A stretch of DNA of 64,000 nucleotides from Periconia sp. R9002 (taxonomy: Eukaryota; Ascomycota; Dothideomycetes; Pleosporales; Periconiaceae): positions 310,001 through 374,000 of the forward strand of contig JAMAHW010000010.1 of assembly GCA_023627715.1 (NCBI GenBank), given 5' to 3'. The notes beneath the pieces are model-generated. The model was not told the origin of the DNA, searched no databases, and worked only from the letters and a program-made list of their open reading frames with translations. Both the position numbers and the translations under genes were made by a program. Of the stretch, positions 1 to 8,868 are shown one piece after another. The first letter of the stretch is position 1; the number at the start of each line of letters is the position of its first letter.

Positions 1-170
1 AGCGAAACCTTCCATATTCTGGAAAATGCCCTCATGATTTGCCGCAGGGAACTGTCATTGCCCTCGCTCTCGTCGAGCGAAGCACCGTGGGTGCTTTCAA
101 AAAATATGGCGCAGCATTCGCCAATGGCGATCAAATGCGGTCAAGACAAAATATATGTCTGAGTTCATAG
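1..170 (+). CDS. Possible 3' end of a gene cut by the window edge
   Basis: One frame is open from the left edge to a TAG at 168-170, and a plausible splice acceptor (CCGCAG) ends at base 47. The frame after it reads GTVIALALVERSTVGAF and so on, which looks protein-like but matches no family I know. A second frame is also open to about base 159. The piece is too short to decide whether it is coding, so treat it as a tentative terminal exon. Sequence left of the window would settle it. Confidence 0.2.
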   Translation, partial: RNLPYSGKCPHDLPQGTVIALALVERSTVGAFKKYGAAFANGDQMRSRQNICLSS

Positions 171-409
171 ACTAAGGCCTCGGTTACTGCTGGCCAGCAA
201 GCAACTATATGTCAAACCCGGTCTTATACTACAACAGTGCAAACCCAAGAACGCCGACCCCATGCGCCGTCCCATGTTATATATGTATGTATGTATACAG
301 AGAAGTCGTCACTGTCCAAGCTTTCAATGCAACAAAGAAATGTGGCGGTAGGCAGCGAGTACGAGAGGATCTGCGTGAGCAAATGGGCTCAGTTGCGCTT
401 ACTCTCATG
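171..409. other. Intergenic, 3' side of the J-protein gene
   Basis: No convincing coding frame or RNA gene. It lies downstream of the minus-strand J-domain gene and probably holds its 3' UTR. It contains a short TATATATGTATGTATGTATA tract near 279-298. Confidence 0.5.
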
Positions 410-1330
410 TTACTGCTTTCTAACCGTGTCTGGCGTGCAAGTATCGGAGGGTGGAAGCATGCGCTGGTAGGCTTCTTCGCCGTCGATCACAGCTTGCCTA
501 TGTTCAAGAAAAGTTTTGATGCGCTCGTTGCGATCCCCGGACACTGTTGCACGCTTGGAGCGGGCGAGCTCCATGCTTGCTTCCCGGTGTATCCTGTCGT
601 GGTGCTCCATGGCAGACGAAGTGAGTATGTTGGCTCGAGTGCCCTGCATGACGCCTCCTAGAGAGACGATGGAGAAGATCAAGGCGACAAATGCAAAATT
701 GGTCATGAATGCATCTCGGGGTTCTGCTTGATGCGAAGAATCCTCGCGTTGGTGCCATCGCTCCCAATCTTCCCATGTAGCATTATGCATTGGGTCATGT
801 CCTGGAGGCCATTGACGGTATTCTGGGTGCCAATTATATGTCTCATTGTGGGAAGGAGAGTGGTGATGACCTTGCCATCCGTGACCCCAAGCATCGTAAG
901 CCCTCCGCTTCGCACTATCCGAGAGAATCGTGTGAGCAGCGACGAGCAGACGATAACGCTCGACGCGCACATCGTGGGGAAGGTGAGCGACGGGAGAAGT
1001 GGGGGTCAAACGATCCGGATGGTAGAGCTTGACGAGGGAGTAGAAGCGTTGTTTCGTGTAGACATCGTTGGGGCGGCACTTGAGAATTTGGTAGGGCGTT
1101 GGGGTTTTATGGGGGTGTATGGCAGCGGGCCAGGACAGGTCAGGTTCATGGGAATGGGGAGAGGATGAAGCATGGTGGGCGTAAGAGCGTGTGGAGGGTG
1201 GGCCCGAAGTGTATGAGACGGACGGGTAGCGGCATGACGTTGGACATGATAAGGTACATGTAGACGAAGAGGCGAGGGACAGGCCGGAACTATAGGGAAA
1301 GAGGAAGAGGGCTGGAATTTTGGAGGGCAT
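410..1330 (-). CDS. J-domain (DnaJ/Hsp40) protein, probably mitochondrial (Jid1-like)
   Basis: Single exon of 306 codons from the ATG at 1330-1328. An in-frame ATG at 1495 would add 55 low-complexity residues, but the 1330 start gives a more mitochondrial-looking N terminus rich in Ser, Thr, Arg and hydrophobic residues. A J domain spans about residues 77-145 with the diagnostic HPD at 104-106, the motif that stimulates Hsp70 ATPase activity. It is followed by an His/Trp-rich stretch and one predicted membrane segment (about 205-228, FAFVALIFSIVSLGGV), then a charged tail. No Gly/Phe or zinc-finger region is visible, so this is a type III J protein. A J domain plus one transmembrane helix resembles fungal Jid1 of the mitochondrial inner membrane. 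Partner and location are inferred. Confidence 0.85.
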   Translation of the reverse strand: MPSKIPALFLFPYSSGLSLASSSTCTLSCPTSCRYPSVSYTSGPPSTRSYAHHASSSPHSHEPDLSWPAAIHPHKTPTPYQILKCRPNDVYTKQRFYSLVKLYHPDRLTPTSPVAHLPHDVRVERYRLLVAAHTILSDSAKRRAYDAWGHGWQGHHHSPSHNETYNWHPEYRQWPPGHDPMHNATWEDWERWHQREDSSHQAEPRDAFMTNFAFVALIFSIVSLGGVMQGTRANILTSSAMEHHDRIHREASMELARSKRATVSGDRNERIKTFLEHRQAVIDGEEAYQRMLPPSDTCTPDTVRKQ

Positions 1331-2300
1331 GGTGATGGCGCAAGGCAGGCTCGAGCATTGTTTCGGTGCTCGGAGCAAAAGGCCGTGGCGTGTGTCGTGT
1401 GTCGTGTGGATGGAAGTGAGGGGAGGAGGGGTGGTGGTGGTGATGGTGATGTTCTGGGATGAATGTTTAGCGTGGTGGCTAAGGCGGCCCGCCATTCATG
1501 ATTCGCCTTGGCCAAACTACTCGATACATTCTCCCCCTTGATATCCATACGGTAAGTACTTAACTATTATTATTATAGCCATTCACAGCACATGATTCTC
1601 TTTTGTCCCGTCCCCTTCCGCCTTGGTTGGCCGCATGGAATGGTTTTACAACAAGTCGGTGCATGCGTCGCAGCCACAGACGACCAGGTACCTACATACA
1701 TACTAGGTACATATGTATGTACATAAGTTACCGCAGCTAGCTAGCCAAAACCAACCACCCGTTCGGTTTCGTTCCTTTGTTCGTTTGTGAAGGTTGTTTG
1801 GGACCTCTGTCAACGCGCGCCCAAGTGGGGTCGGCTTTAATGCGTCTCTTACTCTTCCTTCACCATGAGTTTGATCTGCTTCCCAAGGTCCCTGCTGCTC
1901 CTTCCTCGTCGCTTGTGCCTGCCGCTTTCTCCCCTACCTTGCCCTGTCCTGTACTGCCTGCATGATATCCTATGCCTGTCTGTCCGTCTGCGCTCAATCT
2001 CTGCTGATGGTTGCTGCTGCTGCTGCTCTTCACGTGCCTTGAAAGTACTTAAGTACCTACATACATATCTACCTACCTACTTACCTATACATGCATGGTA
2101 CATATAGGTCGTGGGCCGTCCATTCTCAGCCCTCATAAACTAGGCCGCTGCCTTCTTGCCTGTCGGTGCCATTGAGCTGTGCTTCCCTTCCCTTCCTCTT
2201 CTTTTCTTGCTGACCGGCCCTGCTTGCCCTTTTTTTCCCTTTCTTTTTTTTCTTTTCCTGTTGGTCGGGTCATCACCTCTCCTCCGTAGACAGCTGGGCA
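1331..2300. promoter_or_regulatory. Divergent intergenic region between the J protein and the unknown gene at 2301
   Basis: It serves as upstream region for both flanking genes. It holds a palindrome-rich CTACATACATA/TAGGTACATATGTATG tract at about 1690-1724, a short CTG run near 2011-2030, a second ACCTAC-type tract at 2053-2107, and pyrimidine-rich sequence just before 2301. No TATA box stands out. Confidence 0.45.
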
Positions 2301-3610
2301 ATGCACAACCACGACAGCGACCCCCACGACCAAGACATTGACATGTTGGACGCCATGATTCCCCAGCACGAGGGTTACTTCAATCTTACACGGCAGATGG
2401 AGAACGAAGACGAAGACCAATTCGATGTCGACGTGACCATCATGGACTTTCTGGCATACAAAGCCATCAATCTGATTTTCGAATGGCGCTCCAGCATCAA
2501 TCCCTACATTTCCGACCTGCCCTCGGCTCTGGCCTCGATGACTGCAGGTGTGTACCTATGCCGTATCCCAAAACCAACATGGGTTCACATCAGTTGCCCT
2601 GCCGTTGAAATGTGGTACCTAACCTTGCGTTTCCTGCTAGCGCTGATCCTCCTCGCCTAGAATTCAGAACCTTTGTAAAACACAAACACGGCGGCCGCCG
2701 TCTCAACACGCAAGCCGCATTTCGTTCGCGACTGCTTCAGTTCTCGTTGCTCTTTAGCCACCGTTTGAATCATGACAACACCTGGACTACCGAACAATCT
2801 CTGAACCATCTCCGCGCCCAAAATAGGGACCGAGGATCCTACTGGCGCCTTCACACTCACCACCCTCCTGCACTTGCACAACCCTTTGATCCCTCCAGCC
2901 AATTCCCTCTCGCTGACGGTGCACTCGCAGAGAATCGACAGGAACTTGCCTGTTCTCTGGGTCAACCCAAGGACAAGCGAAGATGGGTCACCGACCTGGA
3001 TGGCACACCTTCCCTTCACTGTCTGCTTGCCTTGTTCATAGAACTCACTGCCGCGAGAGTCGATCTTGGTGATTGGGATCCTAGCGATGGTTGGATGCAT
3101 CTGGTCGGTCAGTTCATGCTCCAGGCCGTCACAGAGGACTATCTCCGCAATGGCGCCTATGGCGAAGAATCCTTCAACACCATATTCGCTTTTGGCTATC
3201 CCGGTACATCCAGGAGGCCCGAGGACGGCCCAGATATACAAGCTATGCGAACTTTGTTCTGCGCCGAGGGAAACACTCGAGAGCAGATACCGGGCTGGTC
3301 CGAAATCAAACAACACTACATTAACGAGGTAGAGCCTCCGAGCCATGATGCATGAGATGCAGCCACTGACTCGTTTTAGTTATTACCTGACCGAAAACAA
3401 GGTGAATCATTCCTACAATCCATATCCCGTGCTCAGGAACGTCATTCGTACATTGAATTCGAAAATCAAATGCTATCTTTCCTCGAGTATCTCCATCAAG
3501 GACTCACCAAACCAGACCTCGTGCAAGTGGAAGAAGGTCGCATTACCATCCACGGAAACGACTTGGGAGAAGTCGAGTCCCGAGAAATGATACGACGTAT
3601 AGGTCTCTGA
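2301..3610 (+). CDS. Unrecognised three-exon protein, 381 residues
   Basis: Exons are 2301-2547, 2661-3328 and 3380-3610. The introns (113 and 51 bp) have GT..AG ends, and the first contains CTAAC. Both junctions keep frame and give a continuous protein that ends at TGA 3608-3610. The start ATG (2301) opens an acidic N terminus rich in Asp and His, followed by a segment with FLAYKAINLIFEWR. The C-terminal half is mixed alpha with several Trp and Tyr residues, and the last exon reads as a helical, charged tail. There is no signal peptide, no clear membrane segment and no catalytic motif I can name. Even composition and clean splice phases support a real gene. I do not recognise the family. Confidence 0.75.
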
Positions 3611-4692
3611 AGACTCCTTTTCCTTTCCATATTCGATTCTCATCCTTCGTTTTTACATTTTCTCACTTCTCTTCATTTCTCCTATAGCCAGCCCAGACTG
3701 GTTTTTTTTATTATCAACTTGATTGAACCTCCTTGTTACACGGCATTCATTTGGGTTGTGTGGTGATTCAACAACATGCAGTGGGCATGCTTCATGTATT
3801 TTTTTTTCTCGACTCATGCATTTGGCGGCTACGAACGCCTCGCTCGAAGTGATTGACATCTTGAGCTTTCTCATTCTCTCTCTCCCTTCTCCTCCCCTCC
3901 CCCAACACTTTTTGGCCCTACGCCCGCGGCCATCTACGTCTATTCATGTGGTCAAAATAAATGCTTTCAGCTATGTAGTTACCTACAAATAAGGTTTAGC
4001 TGATCATCGCCCTTCCCCAAAACTGAGCCTGGAAGCCGCCGTGTAAGCTTACAGTTGCCTTGCAAGGTTCCTAGCATTGCTGTACCGCCTACGCCCGTGA
4101 ACCTTATCAGCTGCACGATGGATTTTGTGTTGCGTCCGCTAATCATAACAGCCGTACTGCTGTTCTGTTCTTTGATATTCCTGTCACAAGATTTCTGTGT
4201 ATTCATCCCTGCATCTACTACCTTGAATGCCGTCGCCTGTTTATCACACACATTGGAGTACTAACATTGCCCTCAGCTACTATCTATGCACATGTTCAAA
4301 ATATTTGGGAAACAGGTGAATAAAGCTAGGGGTTGAACACAGTTGATTGAACCGTACTGGGTCTCTCAATCACCTGAAAAAGGTGAAGAATGTATCAGCT
4401 ACTCGCATGTTGCTCTTGTCGTATTAGTTGAGGGCTCACAACCAATCCATCAAACGTGGGCAAGTGCAGACTGTGCCGGGATGGGAGCAGAGCACGTGGA
4501 AACGGAAAGAGCTACCTACAACAGCCAGTAGGATCTAGCAATCCCTCAAATGGACTTTCCTGTCCTGCCCCGTGCATCTTTCCCGATTCATATTTAAATG
4601 TTTCTGCACTCCACTGCACTGAGTGACTTTCGTTCAACAACCTTCCTCAACCTTCCTCAACCATCGCTCTTTGCTTTGAAAGCACATCAGCA
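3611..4692. other. Intergenic; upstream region of the secreted hydrolase
   Basis: No coding frame with splice support. Near the right end there is a TATA-like TATTTAAA at 4591-4598, about 95 bp before the next ATG, and a directly repeated CAACCTTCCT at about 4637-4662 in the likely 5' UTR. The rest is unremarkable, with T-rich 3' UTR-like sequence on the left. Confidence 0.5.
4591..4598 (+). promoter_or_regulatory. TATA-like element before the secreted hydrolase
   Basis: TATTTAAA lies about 95 bp upstream of the ATG at 4693, a normal distance for a fungal TATA box with a short leader. It is a sequence match only. Confidence 0.4.
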
Positions 4693-5741
4693 ATGAAGCT
4701 TCTCATAGCCTTCTCTTTGCTCTACCTCCTCTTCACTGGAGCTCGAGCTAACTATGTGTCCTCCCGCCGAGACAACTCTCCTCCTCCCGCCATTGTAATG
4801 GTCCCCGGAGCCTTTCATCACGCGGCTGTCTACGACACCGTGGTGCAGCTTCTGAAGCACGTCGGCTATAACGATGGAGTCGAGGCGATCAATCTGCCAT
4901 CTGTCGGCAGCCTTTCAGGCCGTGACGAGGATGTAAACGCTCTTACACAAGTAATGCGCAAATATCTTGACCAGGGCAGGGATGTCATGTTGGTCGGTAA
5001 CAGTGAGCTTATTCAAAGTGCAACAAGTATTGCATTTGCTAATGACCACTCAACAGGCTATGGTTGCACCGTGATTGGAGATGCGGTCCTTGGAGTTCCG
5101 TCTGCCACTACAACCCCCCCTTTTGACCGTGAGGGACATCGCAAGGGCCGTGTCGTGAGCCTTCTTTACCTAGCCGGCTTCCTTCCATACACGGAGCAAG
5201 TGGTACACCCTGAAACCAAACCAGACATCCGCTCTATATCACCCAACTGGTTTGTCTTCTATCCAAATGCCTCGCCCTCCGACATACCTAAGATTGCCCG
5301 CTGGGATGGCGACCTCCAGTCATCTCCCCCCGAGAAAGAGTTTTGTATGTATATCCACAGATCTTCCTCGAGTCTGAGACTTGGGAATAACGCTCGCTCG
5401 TTTTTGGCGCGGTCTTAACATGCTGACTTTCCTGCGATTTTCTAGACAATGTCCTTGCCCAACGCGATCCCGCCGCAGCGAAGTATTGGGCTGGCCAGCT
5501 GGAGTACAGCTCCTTTGCCGCGCTCAATGCCACCTCCCGCTACATCCCATACAATGGCGACTTCAAAGTTATATACGTGGCCGGCAAGCAAGATAACAGC
5601 ATCCCCTCTGAGCTGTGGCACACATATATCGACCAACCCGGAGCCAAGTTCGTGCTCGAGATGCTGGATGCGGATCACGTTTCTATGTTGAGCCGTCCTC
5701 AGGAGGTTGTCGACCTCATTATCAGATACATAAATTTGTAG
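4693..5741 (+). CDS. Secreted alpha/beta hydrolase, 297 residues
   Basis: Exons are 4693-5002, 5057-5344 and 5446-5741 (introns 54 and 101 bp). A signal peptide covers about residues 1-19 (MKLLIAFSLLYLLFTGARA). The mature part begins with the fold's VMVPGAFHHAAVYD region. The nucleophile elbow is GNSYG, with Ser104 encoded across the first intron, so the fold is recognisable only after splicing. The C-terminal DADHVSML supplies the catalytic His277. The family resembles fungal AB-hydrolase-6-type proteins that act on small esters or amides. The substrate is unknown. No biosynthetic cluster surrounds it. Gene structure is well supported; function is known only at fold level. Confidence 0.88.
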
Positions 5742-6767
5742 AAGACGTCTTGGGGTCCACATGGCAGCTGGTTAGGTACTGAGCGTTTACCTATAATTAG
5801 TGGACCATCGGACTTGGTCAGTTGTTACAGACAGTGTTCATGGATGTTCAGGGAGGAGAGTATTGGTTTTATATACGGTCGGACACCCTAAATAGATAAT
5901 CAAATATTCTACAGTCCATCGTCACCGCAAGCCCATGCACGAAGTGAAGAACACTATGTCTATGTCTTTTCTTTTCCCCAAGACGACAATTTCTCAAGTT
6001 ATCGATACACAATTGTAATTACCCGGCAAGCAGAACTGATTATCAACCTACTGCTAAGATGAGGAAATTTCATGAGAGATTATATAGAGTTTCAAATCCA
6101 GCAAAACAATTGTTCATAGTGGTTGATATCGGGTTGAGATATCGCCGCGCACACGGGTGGCGCTAACGAATCCTCTTGTCGTTACATCAATGTGTAAGTT
6201 GACAATGGCTTCATTATATCTTCAGCTAACTGATACTATTCAAGATTCGGGAGGTATTTAGTATACTATACCGACACTTTTTTTCTTCTCTTCTCTGTCT
6301 CTCTCTCTCTTTTTAAGAGCGGCCAAAAGGCTTGAGCAAGTCCCTTATTTGTCTTCCGGAAAACCTTCCCAACCCTATCCAGGAGCAATCCCAAATGTCC
6401 GTTGAAAAGCTCCGTGACACTAAGTAGGTATCTAAGGTATCTCAGGAAGAAAAGAAGAAGCAATGAAGTTTGCAGTTGGTTCTAATGAGGTCAAGTATGT
6501 AGTCAAGGCGTATGTATGTACATGTGTGCCTTTTCGTGTGTTAGAAAGTGATTTATGTGTACATCTATCGAGACATTCCTACCATCCATACATAACATCC
6601 ACCCTCTTTTGTTTAAAAATCAGTACAACAATGTGGCCCTTCGTCTATATGCATGTATAAGACAACAATGAAAAACGTAGATCAGAAACCTGAACCCCAG
6701 AAAACCTATCTCTTACAGATCAAATACTCATACAAGTCTGACTAAGTCTCCTTTCCCACTCCCCCCA
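5742..6767. other. Convergent intergenic region
   Basis: Lies between the 3' ends of the hydrolase (+) and the LETM1-like gene (-). It is A/T-rich with a CT microsatellite at about 6289-6314 and TAGGTATCTAAGGTATCT near 6425-6441. No gene is supported. Confidence 0.5.
6289..6314. repeat. CT-rich microsatellite
   Basis: An uninterrupted CTCTCTCTCTCT run follows a TTCTCTGTCT lead, within the 3' intergenic region. Confidence 0.7.
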
Positions 6768-7850
6768 TCATGACCCTCTGAACCACTCCGCCAACTCCCT
6801 TCTCAAAGCCTGCTCGCCGACATCCGCAACCTTGATGCCTCTCTCAAAGCACGCGCGCCTCACCTCCCTCTCGTTCAAAGCGCCAGGCCCGCCATCGCGC
6901 CTAATCAACGCATCGTCCTGTTTCAAATACTCGAGCTTCTTCTGGACACCCCATTTCAACCACGCCCTGGGCGGGGTGATGAACAGGCGATCCCACACCC
7001 AGCCATGCGCATCAAACCGTATACTCAAGCTCAACAGCGTGTAGTAGTCCAGCTTGTCGACGTCTTCGGGTCTCACGCCCGCGGGTCGCACCGTAGACGG
7101 CGAGGCCGGCATGGCGCCGGGCTTGCGATCGCGGGACACGAGGCGCGCGACGTCGAGGGCCAGGCGGCGGAGGCGCTCTGCACGCCGCTCCTCGGCCTTG
7201 CGCAGCGTGCGGTCTACCTGGCGCGGGATGCGGCAGGCCTCGGGGATCAGAGGCGTGATGTACAGAGCCACCAGCGGCGTCCATTCACCCAGCACGAGGG
7301 CAATGACGGCGAACGGTGGAAGCCGCAGCATGTCCGTCCTGCTCCTCTTGACAATCTGCCATTCCGCGCGCGTCAGGTTCCCCGCGAGGTCCTTGCCGGC
7401 CTTTTTGCGCAGCCGTTTTGCGAGCTTGGATGTGTTGTACACGTTCTTGATGCCCTTCTTGTAGAACTGGTAGTAGATGCGTCCGCATTGGAAGAGGTAC
7501 TTGAAGGTATTTTGGTTGGGGGCTTTGCTTGGCACGTCGAGGTCGGGTGCGTAGGTGTCTTCTGGGGGGTTGAGCTTTTCGAGGGCTTTAGGGACTGGGA
7601 GTGGGGGGGAGGGGGATTTCGCGACGGCGCGGGAGGAATCGTAACGTATCGAGGTGTAGGAAGGTGTTCGCCGTATCGTGGAAAGTGAATGAGGTGCAAA
7701 GGTATTGTTGTGTTGTGCTTTCAGTGTCGAGTAAGGGGCGGTTGATGAGGATGCGGGACGGACGATTGGGTGGTGAGCGTGAAACTTAGTGAAAGTATAT
7801 TGAGGACGAGGGCGTGGGATCAGAGGCTTTATGCTAGGCCGCGGCTTCAT
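6768..7850 (-). CDS. LETM1-like ribosome-binding-domain protein, mitochondrial
   Basis: Single exon of 360 residues starting at the ATG 7850-7848. The frame stays open upstream to 7931 but offers only TTG there. The N terminus (about 1-90) is rich in Arg, Pro, Ser and Thr with almost no acidic residues, as in mitochondrial presequences. A membrane segment lies near residues 175-200 (LPPFAVIALVLGEW). It is preceded by the LTRAEWQIVKRSRTDMLRL block that is typical of the LETM1 C-terminal domain. A basic helical stretch (RKAEERRAERLRRL) follows. Family members (yeast Mdm38/Ylh47) sit in the inner membrane and affect K+/H+ balance and mitoribosome binding. This protein is shorter than Mdm38 and may be a separate fungal paralogue. 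Confidence 0.82.
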   Translation of the reverse strand: MKPRPSIKPLIPRPRPQYTFTKFHAHHPIVRPASSSTAPYSTLKAQHNNTFAPHSLSTIRRTPSYTSIRYDSSRAVAKSPSPPLPVPKALEKLNPPEDTYAPDLDVPSKAPNQNTFKYLFQCGRIYYQFYKKGIKNVYNTSKLAKRLRKKAGKDLAGNLTRAEWQIVKRSRTDMLRLPPFAVIALVLGEWTPLVALYITPLIPEACRIPRQVDRTLRKAEERRAERLRRLALDVARLVSRDRKPGAMPASPSTVRPAGVRPEDVDKLDYYTLLSLSIRFDAHGWVWDRLFITPPRAWLKWGVQKKLEYLKQDDALIRRDGGPGALNEREVRRACFERGIKVADVGEQALRRELAEWFRGS

Positions 7851-8868
7851 TTTGAATCTAGAACGTTTGAACAATGGAGGGAGTGAAAAAGAAGAACAAA
7901 ATCTAAAGGAACGCGTTTTGAAGTTTAACAATTTGGCGAGAGTCGTGACGTTGGACGTCAGAAAGATTTAGCGCACGGACGCACCAGTAGTGAGGTTACA
8001 CGATGTCATCTGCTCGTAGGCGGAACGTCGTTCATTACTAAATAGCTTTTGTCCTGCGTAGATCTGGACCCTTTCCTTTGCCCGTATGAAATAGTTTCAC
8101 ATGAACCACATTTCGTCTAAAGTCTTCATTCGAACACACATTGGAATGGAAAGCATGACACGGTGCCGTTGTTATGCGTGGTTTACCAACAGAAAATGAA
8201 TCTCGTAAGGCGGATTACTGCCCTTGCTCCTAGAAACGGATGGATGAATAAATCTCGTGCGTTCATGTATCTTTCAATCAATCTTTAAAAGAAGTTGGAC
8301 GTGAGGCTTTCCCTACACGCCATTATCCCGTACCTTCACCATTGATCCTGTTCCGCGGCGACTTCGCTTCTCTCTTTCCTCTCTAATACAGTCCGCCAAA
8401 CAGCACATTCACTTCCCCTCCCAAGACAGCAAGTCCTCGAGCGGCATATCGTGAGAACTATCACTCCTTGGTGTGTCCCGAGATGGAACGACATAGCATT
8501 TATTTTACAACATTCTTCTGATGTGGGTGGTGATCAGATTGGGAACAGTTCTGTATGAATCAAATCCGATACGGACCTCACCCATAGAGGTGATATGCGA
8601 TCCAGCCACTGTGTGTATGCGGTATGTGGGAGGGGAGTATCCATGGAGAACACATAGAGTTCACCGCGGGTCCCACATACAATCCGCAAGGCCAGTTTGA
8701 CGCATTGAGGTTCATTGAACAGTATTATGAGCGTGGTAGTTATATTCGAAATAGAGACAGAGGGGCGTTATTGATTCATACAAGACAAAGATCCTACGTT
8801 GGGATCAGTTGGGCGGTGGGCAAAAAGATAGCGACCACCAAAGGCGGGCGATATCGTGGAAAGATGAT
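7851..8868. other. Intergenic: LETM1-like promoter and Nab3 3' UTR
   Basis: Both neighbours are on the minus strand. Nearest 7851 is the upstream region of the LETM1-like gene, and nearest 8868 the 3' UTR of the Nab3 homologue. I see no coding frame with splice support and no repeat. Confidence 0.5.

Noticed and set aside
7005..7688. 227-residue open frame opposite the LETM1-like gene
   Set aside because: It mirrors the codon bias of the real minus-strand gene, and its product is Arg/Val/Gly-rich with no family features.
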